A DNA stretch of 64,000 nt, taken from Actinosynnema pretiosum. Lineage in GTDB: Bacteria; Actinomycetota; Actinomycetes; Mycobacteriales; Pseudonocardiaceae. Below are positions 42,347-52,655 of the stretch, in pieces. A program made the translations under genes and the position numbers. The DNA lies in assembly GCF_024171695.1 (NCBI RefSeq), contig NZ_JAMTCF010000004.1, positions 62,001 to 126,000 on the forward strand, written 5' to 3'. Numbering within the stretch: position 1 is the first letter of the stretch; each line of letters begins with the position of its first letter. The notes beneath the pieces were generated by a model. The model was not told the origin of the DNA. It saw only the letters and a program-made list of their open reading frames with translations, and ran no database searches.

Positions 42347-43102
42347 CTAGCCGCGCTTCTCCTGGGCGCGCTTCTCCTCGGCGCGCTTCTCCCGCGCTTC
42401 CCTGGCCTTCGCCTCCAGCACCGCGACCTCCTCGGGGGTCGGCGCGGTGCCGCCCCGGTTCGCCGGGTGCCACCACTGGCCCGTGCCGTCGTCCGGGTAG
42501 CGCCGCTGCGCCTCGTCCAGCAGCTCCTGCATCCGGGTGCGCAGCGCGGTCTCGTCGGCGGGCTTGAACGGCGCGCCGATCTCGATCATGATCGGGACGT
42601 GCCGCTGCGTCAGGTTCCTCGGGGTGCCCTTGCCCAGCAGGCGCTGCGTGCCCCAGAGCGCCATCGGGATCAGCGGGACGCCCGCCGCGTTGGCCAGCCG
42701 GTACGCGCCGCTCTTGACCGTGTTGACCACGTACGACCGGCCGGTCGTGCCCTCGGGGAAGATCCCGACGACCTCGCCCGAGCGCAGCGCCGCGAGCGCC
42801 TTCTCGTACGACTCCTTGCCCGCCGAGCGGTCGACGGAGATGTGCTTCATGCCCCGCATCAGGGGGCCTGCGATCTTGTTGCGGAAGATCGCGTCCTTCG
42901 CCATGAAGCGGACCAGCCGCTTGGCGGGCTGAGCGCCGTAGCCCGCCAGGATGAAGTCGAGGTAGCTGATGTGGTTCACCGCCAGGACCGCACCGCCCGT
43001 CGTGGGCACGTGCTCCGCGCCCCTGATGTCGATGCGCAGGTCAAGTGCCCGGAACAACGTCTTCGCGAGCGCGATGACCGGCGGGTACACGAGGTCTGCC
43101 AT
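42347..43102 (-). CDS. 1-acyl-sn-glycerol-3-phosphate acyltransferase (PlsC-like)
   Basis: 251 residues from ATG 43102. Acyltransferase motifs I to IV are visible: NHISYLD (H-x4-D, residues ~43), the GPLMRGMKHISVDR block, FPEGTTGRS, and VPLIPMALWG. Members acylate lysophosphatidic acid or related acceptors at the membrane. The C-terminal 40 residues form a charged helix of repeated KRAEEKRAQEKRG-like units, unusual but frequent in actinomycete paralogues. It is convergent with smc, with a 40-base gap. Confidence 0.9.
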   Translation of the reverse strand: MADLVYPPVIALAKTLFRALDLRIDIRGAEHVPTTGGAVLAVNHISYLDFILAGYGAQPAKRLVRFMAKDAIFRNKIAGPLMRGMKHISVDRSAGKESYEKALAALRSGEVVGIFPEGTTGRSYVVNTVKSGAYRLANAAGVPLIPMALWGTQRLLGKGTPRNLTQRHVPIMIEIGAPFKPADETALRTRMQELLDEAQRRYPDDGTGQWWHPANRGGTAPTPEEVAVLEAKAREAREKRAEEKRAQEKRG

Positions 43103-43192
43103 GCCGTGAACCGTACGCGATCAACCCCTGGCAGCACCCGCGGTGCGCCCGTGTCGGGCACACCGCGAGGCCGGTTCAGGCTCGCACGCGGA

Positions 43193-43519
43193 TCAGCGTC
43201 CCCCGTGCTCCCTGCGCACCTTCGGAACGCCCGCCAGATCTTCCTCGTTGCACAGGAGCTTGAGGTTGAAGTAGGGCGAGCCCTTGGTGTCGTCGTAGTC
43301 GAGGTGGACCGAGATCACGTCCACTGCCTCGCCCAGCCACTCCTGGGTCTGCCGCAGCCACGTCGCCGCGCGCTCCAAGGCGCTGGGGAGGTCGTTGTCG
43401 CGGAACTCGACCGGCCGATAGGGAACTTCCTGGACTTGATCCCGACCGTTGGAGGGCATCGGGAGGTCCACCGCCACCCCGTTGTCGTTCAACTCCAGAT
43501 GGATCGTTTCCTCACTCAC
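43193..43519 (-). CDS. Hypothetical protein
   Basis: 108 residues from GTG 43519; GTG 43537 or TTG 43543 are alternatives. Sequence reads SEETIHLELNDNGVAVDLPM, a helical LPSALERAATWLRQTQEWLG and a final strand region VISVHLDYDDTKGSPYFNLK. No family recognised. Size and alternating strand/helix look are compatible with a small immunity- or binding-type protein, but nothing supports that directly. It lies alone between the PlsC gene and the isomerase-like gene on the same strand. Confidence 0.65.
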   Translation of the reverse strand: MSEETIHLELNDNGVAVDLPMPSNGRDQVQEVPYRPVEFRDNDLPSALERAATWLRQTQEWLGEAVDVISVHLDYDDTKGSPYFNLKLLCNEEDLAGVPKVRREHGGR

Positions 43520-43565
43520 CCCACGAGGGTCTACCACCGGCAACCGCGCGGCAAGCCCACCGGGG

Positions 43566-44222
43566 TCACGTCAAGGGATCGCCGCGCCACTTCCACCCCG
43601 CCTGAGCGGGCCTGCCGGGCAGCTCGACGCGCCCGTTGGCCCACAGCAGGGTCCGCCACGCGTCCGCGCCGACCTCGTGCTGCGGGAACAGCCTGGCGAG
43701 CGTCCCGGCGGCCTGGCGGCCGGTCGGGGTGAACTCCGCGCCGAGCCCGCGACCGGCGTCCCAGGTGTGCACGAGCAGCTCGTCGCAGGCCATCGCGGCG
43801 AACCCGGCCGCCTCCGGCAGGCCGCTCGGGTGCCAGCCCCGGTGGCCGGGCGGGGACGCGTCGATCGTCGCGGCGAGCACCTCGGACTGGGCGCGCACCA
43901 CCCTGACCAGCATCGCGGGGTCGGCGGTGGCGTCGGTGGCCTCCACCCAGCAGTCCATCTCCTCGGGGCCGCCCGCGAGGTCGAGGGCGTACCAGCGCAG
44001 GCAGTCCACGAGGTGCGCCACCGCCTGCGCGACCGTCCAGTCCAGGTCGGGCACGGGGACCGCCCAGTCCCGGTCCGCGAACCCGGAGAGGAACGCGGCG
44101 CACTCCCCGGCCGCGCCGCGCACGTCGGCTCCGGTCAGCGGTCCGACCGGGGGGCCACCCGGTCCCGCCGCCGCGCCGCCGTCCGCAGTCCCGGCCGCTC
44201 CACCAGCCACCACACCGGTCAT
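43566..44222 (-). CDS. Mycothiol-dependent maleylpyruvate-isomerase-family protein (DinB-like fold)
   Basis: 218 residues from ATG 44222. After an Ala/Gly-rich N-terminus the family pattern appears: FADRDWAVPVPDLDWTVAQAVAHLVDCLRWYA, read in pieces at 47-82, where the His of AHLVD is a metal ligand, and later ELLVHTWDAGRGLGAEFTP with another His. These proteins use mycothiol as thiol cofactor or act as DinB-type metal-dependent transferases. Substrate unknown. Starts of this gene and the divergent acetyltransferase are 35 bases apart. Confidence 0.8.
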   Translation of the reverse strand: MTGVVAGGAAGTADGGAAAGPGGPPVGPLTGADVRGAAGECAAFLSGFADRDWAVPVPDLDWTVAQAVAHLVDCLRWYALDLAGGPEEMDCWVEATDATADPAMLVRVVRAQSEVLAATIDASPPGHRGWHPSGLPEAAGFAAMACDELLVHTWDAGRGLGAEFTPTGRQAAGTLARLFPQHEVGADAWRTLLWANGRVELPGRPAQAGWKWRGDPLT

Positions 44223-44257
44223 GTCGGAAACTCCCTCGCGTTCGGGTCGGTCTCCGC

Positions 44258-45193
44258 GTGACCATGCCAGACATGTACGACATCCGAATCGCAGTCGCCG
44301 AAGACCTGAACGACTCCCTCGACCTGCTGGCCGTCCTCCGGGTCGACAGCGCGCACCACCTGGACCTGCTGGTCGACCCCGCGCCCGGCTGGCCCGCCGG
44401 TTCCGTTGTCGCGACCGACCGCCGAGGTCGCGTGCGCGGCCTGCTCACCGCCGCCGTCGACCCGGAGGCCGACCGGGTCGTGCTGCACGGCCCGTTCGTC
44501 GACATCCCGGTCAACCACCCGGCGGGCGGGCGCATCTGGGACAGCACCGCCGACGCCCTGTACGCCGCCGTCGAGCCGCTGCTCGCGGGCGTCGCGGAGC
44601 GGGAGGTGCGCGGGGGCGCGGGGCACCTGCTGCTGGCCGCGTTCGCCGCCAGGCACGGGTGCGCGGTGGGCGGCGCGGGCGAGGAGCTCACCGCCGACGC
44701 CGCAGCCGTGCGCGGCCTGCTGCTGCGCGAGGCCGCCTGCCAGGGCGCCGGGGCGGTGTGGGAGACCGCGCCGCTGCCGGGGCTCGGGGACGGGTCGGGC
44801 ACGCGCACGGCCGTCGCGGCGCTGCACGAGCGCTGCTTCCCGGCGGTGGGGGAGTCCGGCGCCGGACTGGTCGCCTCGGCCGGGGTGGACGGGCGCGCGG
44901 TGGTCGTGGCGCGCGGCGGCGGGCAGGTGCTCGGCTACGCGGCGGGCCGGGCGGAGCAGGAGCGGTACCGGGTGGAGCACGTGGCCGTCGAGCCCTCCGC
45001 CCGAGGACGCGGGATCGGCGCCGCCCTCGTCGCCGAACTCGTGTGGAAACTCGCCGTGGAGCACGGGGCGCGCCCCGAGGCCCGCGCTTCCATCGGGACC
45101 GGAAGCGGTGTGGCACCAGGGCGGATGTTCACCCGGCTGGGGTTCCGACAGCAGACCTCCGTCGTCGCTCACCGCACCGGTCACGCGGCCTGA
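44258..45193 (+). CDS. GNAT-family N-acetyltransferase
   Basis: 311 residues from GTG 44258, or ATG 44264. The C-terminal half is a GNAT fold with YRVEHVAVEPSARGRGIGAA (acetyl-CoA pyrophosphate loop R-G-R-G-I-G) and FTRLGFRQQTSVV. The N-terminal half may be a degenerate second GNAT domain (VVATDRRGRVRGLLTAAV, VVLHGPFVDIPVN). Two-domain proteins like this occur among mycothiol-synthase relatives, but this one is not close enough to call MshD. The substrate is open. Confidence 0.8.
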   Translation: MTMPDMYDIRIAVAEDLNDSLDLLAVLRVDSAHHLDLLVDPAPGWPAGSVVATDRRGRVRGLLTAAVDPEADRVVLHGPFVDIPVNHPAGGRIWDSTADALYAAVEPLLAGVAEREVRGGAGHLLLAAFAARHGCAVGGAGEELTADAAAVRGLLLREAACQGAGAVWETAPLPGLGDGSGTRTAVAALHERCFPAVGESGAGLVASAGVDGRAVVVARGGGQVLGYAAGRAEQERYRVEHVAVEPSARGRGIGAALVAELVWKLAVEHGARPEARASIGTGSGVAPGRMFTRLGFRQQTSVVAHRTGHAA

Positions 45194-45525
45194 CTGCGAC
45201 ATGCGGGCTATTCGCCCGAGCGGCCCGAAACGGCTCCCGGCGATTCCCGATCTCACCTGTGCGTCGGGCTCCGGCGCTGGTCAGGGCACGCTGACCGGTC
45301 GTGGTGAGCCGGCAGCCCGGCGCACCCGCGGAACGCGCTGGGAGGTGGGTTCGGATGAGGGACGCGGTCGTGCCGGGCGCTGCCGGGACCGCGGTTCCCG
45401 CACCGGCGCCCGCCGACCACGGGCCTCGGCCGCCGTGACCCGCTGACGACCGCGCCCGCTCAGACCCGGCCCGCCCGCGCCTGCCACGAAGGCGCGCGGG
45501 CGGGCCGTCCGAGCCGCACCAGGGG
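45194..45525. other. Intergenic region with symporter terminator
   Basis: 332 bases between convergent genes. Apart from the terminator at 45467-45507 I see no gene or repeat worth naming. Confidence 0.5.
45467..45507 (-). terminator. Hairpin terminator of the anmK-symporter operon
   Basis: CGGCCCGCCCGCGC (45467-45480) pairs exactly with 45494-45507, about 20 bases past the symporter stop. Confidence 0.7.
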
Positions 45526-47046
45526 TCACACCCGAGCGTCCTTGTGCCGCAACGACAGCAGCCCGCCGACGACGAGCGTCACCAGCACCCCGAGCGGGGT
45601 GTACCAGGGGTAGGCGGGCGCCCACAGCCGGTCCGCCGCCGACGCCGCCGAGAAGTCCACGGTCAGCGCCAGGTCCGGCCCGCTGAACTTCACCCCCAGG
45701 ATCACGAACGCCATCACCGCCACGGTCACCGCGAACGCCGCGATCGCGTCCGACTGCCGCGCCCGCCGGACCGCCAGCCCCAGCAGGAAGGCGCCCAGCA
45801 GCGCCCCGTAGGTGAAGCCCGCGATCGACAGGCCCTGCTCGACGATCGGGTTGCCGCGCGTGGTGAACGACGAGAACAGCCCGGCGAACACCACCAGCAG
45901 CACCGCCCACACCACCGTCCAGAGGCGACCCTGCCGCAGCACCTCGTCCTCGGACAGCGGCCTGCGCACCAGCTTCTGGTACACGTCGGTGACCGTGGAC
46001 GAGGCCAGCGCGCCCAGCGAGGAGCTGAGCGCGGCGGCGAGGATGCCCGCGATGACGAACCCGGACAGCCCGGACGGCATGTCGTTGACGATGAAGCTCG
46101 CGAACAGCTCGTCCGCGTTGTTCAGGCCCAGGTCCTTCACCGGGTGCGCGCCCTCGTAGTAGGCCCACAGCATCACGCCGATCACCAGGAACAGCCCGAA
46201 CTGGAGCAGCACCACCACACCGCTGCCGATGAGCGCCTTCTGGCTCGCCCGCACGTCCTTGGTCGCCATCAGCCGCTGCACCACGAGCTGGTCGGCGCCG
46301 TGCGAGGCCATGGACAGCACCGCGCCGCCGAAGAACGCGGTCAGCGCGGCGTACGGGCTGGTCAGCGGGCTGGCGGCCAGGTCGAGGAACTGGAACTTGT
46401 TCGCGTCGGCGGCCTGCCCGACCCAGTCGCCCGGCAGCCGCCCGGACAGCACGACGATCACCGCGACCGCGCCGAGGACGTACCAGAGCATCTGGATGGC
46501 GTCGACCCACACGACCGCGCGCACGCCGCCGAGGAAGCTGTAGACCACCATCGCCGCGCCGAGCACGGCCACGATCAGCCAGTACGAGGCGTTCACCCCG
46601 TACGCGGACAGCACGACCTTCACCGGGATCGCGGTGGCGAACAGCCGCAGCCCGTCCGCGAGCAGCCGGGTGACCAGGAACGTCACCGACGCGGTGCCCT
46701 GCAGCCCGGAGCCGAACCGCTGCCCCAGGTACCCGTACGCGGTGACCAGCTCGCCCGCCACGTACTTCGGCAGCAGCACGAACGACACCACGATCCGGCC
46801 CAGCAGGTAGCCGAACGCCAGCGACAGGAACGTCATGCCGCCGCCGTAGGCCACGGTCGGCACGCTCAGCACGGTCAGCGTCGAGGTCTCCGCGGAGACC
46901 ACCGACACGCACACCACCCACCACGAGATGGAGCGCTCGCTGACGAAGTAGTCGGTCGCGGATCGCTGCCTGCCGCCGATCCACACGCCCAGCAGCGGCA
47001 TCCCCACCAGGAAAAGCACCACGATCGCGAGGTCAAGTGCACGCAC
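45526..47046 (-). CDS. Sodium:solute symporter (SSS family)
   Basis: 506 residues from GTG 47046. About 13 membrane helices, with the family blocks SATDYFVSERSISWWVVCVS, VSAETSTLTVLSVPTVAYGG, SYWLIVAVLGAAMVVYSFLG, GGVRAVVWVDAIQMLWYV, and AALSSSLGALASSTVTDVY (Na2 site region). Substrates of the family include sugars, sialic acid, proline and nucleosides. Its start lies inside the end of anmK (14-base overlap), so the two are translationally coupled and the substrate is probably an amino sugar of cell-wall origin. Confidence 0.92.
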   Translation of the reverse strand: MRALDLAIVVLFLVGMPLLGVWIGGRQRSATDYFVSERSISWWVVCVSVVSAETSTLTVLSVPTVAYGGGMTFLSLAFGYLLGRIVVSFVLLPKYVAGELVTAYGYLGQRFGSGLQGTASVTFLVTRLLADGLRLFATAIPVKVVLSAYGVNASYWLIVAVLGAAMVVYSFLGGVRAVVWVDAIQMLWYVLGAVAVIVVLSGRLPGDWVGQAADANKFQFLDLAASPLTSPYAALTAFFGGAVLSMASHGADQLVVQRLMATKDVRASQKALIGSGVVVLLQFGLFLVIGVMLWAYYEGAHPVKDLGLNNADELFASFIVNDMPSGLSGFVIAGILAAALSSSLGALASSTVTDVYQKLVRRPLSEDEVLRQGRLWTVVWAVLLVVFAGLFSSFTTRGNPIVEQGLSIAGFTYGALLGAFLLGLAVRRARQSDAIAAFAVTVAVMAFVILGVKFSGPDLALTVDFSAASAADRLWAPAYPWYTPLGVLVTLVVGGLLSLRHKDARV

Positions 47047-48163
47047 GGCTTCCTCCGATTCTCAGACCGGTGACCGGGGTGGTGGCGGGCTCGGGCAGGC
47101 GCAGCGGCGCCCGTCCGGGGGTGATGGAGCCCAACGGGCGCGGCCCGCGCGCGCCGGTCGCGGCCGGGACGTTGCCCGGCAGGCCGTGCCAGGCCAGGAA
47201 GCCCAGCAGCGCGGTCAGGTGCGCCTCCTTGGACCCGGCGGGCAGGCCGAGGTCGTCGCTGGGGCGCACGTCGGCCCCCGGCAGGTTGCGGCGCAGGGCC
47301 GCCATCAGCGCGGGGTTGCGGGTGCCGCCGCCGGAGACCACGACCAGGCGCGCGTCGGCGCAGGCGCGGGCGGCGGTGCGGGCGGTCAGCTCGACCAGGG
47401 TGGCGAGCAGGTCCTCGGGGGTGGGCGCGAGGCCCTCGGTCGCGCGGTCCAGGTACCGGGCGTTGAAGTGCTCCTTGCCGGTGGACTTCGGCGCGGGGAG
47501 CGCGTAGTGCGGGTCGGCCAGCAGCCGGGCGAGCAGTCCGGGGTGGACGGCGCCGCGCAGGGCGAGCGCGCCGTCGACGTCGCAGGGGGTCCCGGTGATC
47601 CGGGCCGCCGCCGCGTCCAGGAGCGCGTTGCCGGGACCGGTGTCGCAGGCGGACGGCGGGTGGCCGCGCCGCACCAGGGTGACGTTCGCGATGCCGCCGA
47701 GGTTCAGCGCGGCGGCAGGGGCGGTGCTGGATAACCCGGCCAGCCACAGCACGTCGAGCGTGCTGGCCAGCGGCGCGCCGTGGCCGCCCGCCGCGACGTC
47801 GCGCTGGCGGAAGCCGGACACCACCGGCAGGCCGGTCGCCTCGGCGATCCAGGCCGGTTCGCCGAGCTGGAGCGTGCCGAGGCAGGTGCCGCCCTCCACC
47901 CGGTGGTGCGCGGTCTGTCCGAGTGACGAGACCAGGTCGCCTCGATATCCGGCGGCGATCCGGCCGAAGAGCTGCCCCAGCCCGGTGTCGAGGGCGCACA
48001 CGTCCCCGGCGCCGGTCGGGACGGCCCGCAACCGCTCCGGGAACGGGTGTTCCGCGTGCTCGACGGGGGAGAGCACGACCACCGGCCCGTCCAGGGACAG
48101 GTCGGCGACCGCCACGTCGACGGCGTCCGCCGACGTGCCGGAGTGGAGCCCGATCACCCTCAC
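47033..48163 (-). CDS. anmK: Anhydro-N-acetylmuramic acid kinase
   Basis: 376 residues from GTG 48163. Converts 1,6-anhydro-MurNAc plus ATP to MurNAc-6-phosphate in peptidoglycan recycling. Motifs: VIGLHSGTSADAVDVAVADL (phosphate-1 loop), GGTCLGTLQLGEPAWIAE, VSGFRQRDVAAGGHGAPLA (catalytic Asp), LNLGGIANVTLV, CDTGPGNALLD and VVSGGGTRNPALM. It is the first gene of a two-gene operon with a sodium symporter. Divergent from ftsY with 114 bases between starts. Confidence 0.94.
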   Translation of the reverse strand: MRVIGLHSGTSADAVDVAVADLSLDGPVVVLSPVEHAEHPFPERLRAVPTGAGDVCALDTGLGQLFGRIAAGYRGDLVSSLGQTAHHRVEGGTCLGTLQLGEPAWIAEATGLPVVSGFRQRDVAAGGHGAPLASTLDVLWLAGLSSTAPAAALNLGGIANVTLVRRGHPPSACDTGPGNALLDAAAARITGTPCDVDGALALRGAVHPGLLARLLADPHYALPAPKSTGKEHFNARYLDRATEGLAPTPEDLLATLVELTARTAARACADARLVVVSGGGTRNPALMAALRRNLPGADVRPSDDLGLPAGSKEAHLTALLGFLAWHGLPGNVPAATGARGPRPLGSITPGRAPLRLPEPATTPVTGLRIGGSRACT

Positions 48164-48277
48164 GTCAAGTGGTCTATTCGACGCGGCGCGCCCGCACAAG
48201 GGGGGCTGTGGAGAAGTTGCGGGGTGCGGGCGCTTCTCGTTGATCGACCACATGCGCAGGCGTGGGAGGATTGGGCG

Positions 48278-49744
48278 GTGTCCACCACGACCCTGATCTG
48301 GATCGTCGTCATCGTCGCGGCGCTGCTCGCGGTCGCCCTCGTGGCGGGTGTCGCGCTGTCCCGGCGGCGGCGGATCTCCCTCACCGAGAAGGAACCCGAC
48401 CGCCCCGTCACCAAGGGGTACCGGGCGGGCGGTGGGATCACGTTCGCCCAACCCGGCGGTTCCGCGACCAAGCCCGCCGAACCGGAACCGGCGGTCAAGC
48501 CCTCGGCGGCCAAGCCGGCTGAGGAGCCCCCCGCGAAGCGGGCCGACGCCGCCGCGCCGGTGGTGGACGAGCCCGTCGGCGAGGACGCGCCGGTCGAGAC
48601 CCCGGCGCCGGTCGACATCTCCGTGCCCGTCGACACCGCCGCGCCCGTCGAGCCGGTCGCGCCCGTCGACGTCCCCGAACCGGTCCGGCACCCGGTGGTC
48701 GACCGGACCGAGGTGGACGGTCAGCCCGGCGTCGGCGACGACGCGTCGGTGCCGCGCGACTCGGTCCGACCCGGACTGGTCGACGTCCAGCTCCCCGAGG
48801 CAGCCTCGGAGATCGACGAGATCGAGCCCACCTCCGGCAGGCTGGAGCGGTTGCGCGGCAGGCTCAGCCGGTCCCGCTCCGCGCTCGGCTCCGGTCTGCT
48901 CGGCCTGCTCGGCGCGGGCGACCTGGACGAGGACTCGTGGACCGACGTCGAGGACACGCTGCTCCTGGCCGACCTCGGCGCGGCGGTGACCATGCAGGTC
49001 GTCGAGTCGCTGCGCAAGCAGATCGCCGCGCGCGGCGTGCGCACCCCCGAGCAGGCCAGGGCGCTGCTGCGCGAGGTCCTCGTGGACGCGCTGCACCCGT
49101 CGATGGACCGCTCGCTGCACGCCCTCCCGCACGACGGCAAGCCCGCCGTGCTGCTCGTGGTCGGCGTCAACGGCGTCGGCAAGACCACCACCACCGGCAA
49201 GCTCGCCCGCGTGCTCGTCGCCGACGGCCGCACCGTGCTGCTCGGCGCGGCCGACACGTTCCGCGCCGCCGCCGCCGACCAGCTCGCCACCTGGGGCTCC
49301 AGGGTCGGCGCGCGCACGGTGCGCGGCCCCGAGGGCGGCGACCCGGCGTCGGTGGCGTTCGACGCGGTCAAGCAGGGCATCGGCGAGGGCGTCGACACCG
49401 TCCTGGTGGACACGGCGGGCCGCCTGCACACCAAGACCGGGCTGATGGACGAGCTCGGCAAGGTCAAGCGGGTGGTGGAGAAGCAGACGAAGGTCGACGA
49501 GGTGCTGCTCGTGCTCGACGCCACCACCGGGCAGAACGGGCTCACCCAGGCCCGCGTGTTCTCCGAGGTCGTGGACGTGACCGGCATCGTGCTGACCAAG
49601 CTGGACGGCACCGCCAAGGGCGGCATCGTGTTCCAGGTGCAGCGCGAGCTGGGCGTGCCGGTGAAGCTGGTCGGGCTCGGCGAGGGCGCGGACGACCTGG
49701 CGCCGTTCGAGCCCACCGCGTTCGTGGACGCGCTGCTCGGCTAG
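48278..49744 (+). CDS. ftsY: Signal recognition particle receptor FtsY
   Basis: 488 residues. GTG 48278 is fixed by GGGAGGA 7 bases upstream. An N-terminal membrane helix (TLIWIVVIVAALLAVALVAG) is typical of actinobacterial FtsY. A long acidic Pro/Ala/Glu region (about 45-180) follows, then the NG domain: GVNGVGKTTTTGKLARVL (P-loop), DTFRAAAADQL, DTAGRLHTKTGLMDELGKVK, and TKLDGTAKGG, with a final GLGEGADDLAPF. It receives the SRP-ribosome complex at the membrane. Confidence 0.96.
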   Translation: MSTTTLIWIVVIVAALLAVALVAGVALSRRRRISLTEKEPDRPVTKGYRAGGGITFAQPGGSATKPAEPEPAVKPSAAKPAEEPPAKRADAAAPVVDEPVGEDAPVETPAPVDISVPVDTAAPVEPVAPVDVPEPVRHPVVDRTEVDGQPGVGDDASVPRDSVRPGLVDVQLPEAASEIDEIEPTSGRLERLRGRLSRSRSALGSGLLGLLGAGDLDEDSWTDVEDTLLLADLGAAVTMQVVESLRKQIAARGVRTPEQARALLREVLVDALHPSMDRSLHALPHDGKPAVLLVVGVNGVGKTTTTGKLARVLVADGRTVLLGAADTFRAAAADQLATWGSRVGARTVRGPEGGDPASVAFDAVKQGIGEGVDTVLVDTAGRLHTKTGLMDELGKVKRVVEKQTKVDEVLLVLDATTGQNGLTQARVFSEVVDVTGIVLTKLDGTAKGGIVFQVQRELGVPVKLVGLGEGADDLAPFEPTAFVDALLG

Positions 49745-49757
49745 ACCGCTCCCGTGC

Positions 49758-49799
49758 GCGCAGGGGCGGGGCACCCGATCGGGTGCCCCGCCCCTGCGC
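49758..49799. terminator. Perfect 42-bp palindromic bidirectional terminator
   Basis: 49758-49778 is exactly complementary to 49779-49799 with no loop bases. It lies between the convergent ftsY and hypothetical genes. Confidence 0.8.
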
Positions 49800-49810
49800 C
49801 GTCCCGAGCC

Positions 49811-50203
49811 CTAACCGGCCACGTCGAACGCGGCCCGCGCGTGCACCACCTCGGCGCACCAGTGCCAGCACTCCTTGGCGTCCCCGCCGTCCAGGTGGAA
49901 GTGCAGCGGGTGCAGCTCGGAGCCCTCGGGCAGCGCCACCGGGTAGTCCGCCAGCGCGCGGAACCGCGCCGCGCGCGCCCGACCGCCCACCGGCTCCCGC
50001 CAGCTCTCCCGGTTGGTCGCCCGCACGCGGGCGCCGGGGAACTCGCGCCGGTAGCCCTCGATCAGGCCGACCACCCAGTCGACGTCCCCCTCGGGGTCGG
50101 GAGCGGGCACCGGGGGCAGGTGGGCGCCGTCGTTCCACCGCCCCACCACGTTCGAGTCGTTCCAGAACAGGGTCAGCGTCCGGCCGTAGTGAGATGTCGC
50201 CAC
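49811..50203 (-). CDS. Hypothetical protein
   Basis: 130 residues from GTG 50203. Opens MATSHYGRTLTLFWNDSNVV, has a helical VVGLIEGYRREFPGARVRAT, and ends with LHPLHFHLDGGDAKECWHWC and AAFDVAG. Three His and two Cys cluster near the C-terminus, which could bind metal, but no family is recognised. It stands alone between ftsY and the IclR gene, on the minus strand; the codon pattern supports it being real. Confidence 0.65.
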   Translation of the reverse strand: MATSHYGRTLTLFWNDSNVVGRWNDGAHLPPVPAPDPEGDVDWVVGLIEGYRREFPGARVRATNRESWREPVGGRARAARFRALADYPVALPEGSELHPLHFHLDGGDAKECWHWCAEVVHARAAFDVAG

Positions 50204-50246
50204 GGCGGTGATCCTTCCCGACGAGCCGGGTGGACCGTCCGGCGCA

Positions 50247-51020
50247 TCAGCCCATCGTGGGACGCGAGGCCAACCGGTCGGCGATCCCGTGCAGCAGCCC
50301 CGTGATCCCCTCCGCGGCCTCGCGGGTCAACCGGCCCTCCGGACCGGACACCGACACCGCCGCGGGCGTCGGACCGCCGGGCACCACCACCGCGACGCAC
50401 CGCACGCCCAGCTCCTGCTCGCCCTCGTCCAGCGCGTGGCCGCGCTCGGCGACCAGGTCCAGCTCGGCCAGCATCGCGCCCAGGTCGGTGATCGTGTTCG
50501 GGGTGCGCGCGGGCAGCCCGGTGCGCTCCAGCAGCTCCCGCGCCCGGTCGCGGGGCAGCGCGGCCAGCACCGCCTTGCCCACGCCGGTCGCGTGCGGCAG
50601 CACCCGCCTGCCGACCTCGGTGAACATCCGCATCGAGTGCCGCGACGGGGCCTGCGCCACGTACACGATCTCGTCGCCGTCGAGCACCGCCAGGTTCGCC
50701 GTCTCGCCGGTCTCGTCGACCAGTTCGGCCAGCAGCGGGCGCGCCCAGGTGCCGAACTGCCTGCCCGCGCCCTCGCCGAGCCGGATCAGCCTCGGGCCGA
50801 GCGCGTACCGGCGGTTGTCGTGCTGGCGCACGTACCCCAGGTCGACCAGGGTGCGGATGAGCCGGTGGATGGTCGGCAGCGGCAGGCCGGAGACGGCGGC
50901 CAGCTCCGACAGGCTCGCCTCGCCACCCGCGTCGGCCAGCCGCTCCAGCAGGTCGAAGGCCCGCTGGAGGGACTGCACGCCACCGCTCTCACGCGACACC
51001 TTCGGACACGCTCCCTCCAT
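50247..51020 (-). CDS. IclR-family transcriptional regulator (glyoxylate/allantoin locus)
   Basis: 257 residues from ATG 51020. N-terminal winged helix ([51 protein letters not shown]) and C-terminal IclR effector domain ([52 protein letters not shown]). It resembles AllR-type regulators, which sense glyoxylate or allantoin. It is divergent from malate synthase with an operator-like palindrome (51025-51042) in the 77-base gap, so it probably represses aceB and perhaps the nearby ureide genes. Confidence 0.9.
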   Translation of the reverse strand: MEGACPKVSRESGGVQSLQRAFDLLERLADAGGEASLSELAAVSGLPLPTIHRLIRTLVDLGYVRQHDNRRYALGPRLIRLGEGAGRQFGTWARPLLAELVDETGETANLAVLDGDEIVYVAQAPSRHSMRMFTEVGRRVLPHATGVGKAVLAALPRDRARELLERTGLPARTPNTITDLGAMLAELDLVAERGHALDEGEQELGVRCVAVVVPGGPTPAAVSVSGPEGRLTREAAEGITGLLHGIADRLASRPTMG

Positions 51021-51024
51021 TGCC

Positions 51025-51042
51025 GTTCCGCTATGCGGTAAC
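51025..51042. promoter_or_regulatory. IclR-type operator
   Basis: GTTCCGCTATGCGGTAAC is a near-palindrome (TTCCGC-TAT-GCGG-AA), close to the TTCCG-CGGAA form bound by IclR/AllR proteins. It abuts the IclR start and overlaps the likely aceB promoter. Confidence 0.6.
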
Positions 51043-51097
51043 TATAGTCCGCGAAGCAGAAAATCGGCTGATCGCGACACCCAGGGAGGCATCCAGC

Positions 51098-52654
<1,557 letters not shown>

Positions 52655-52655
52655 C

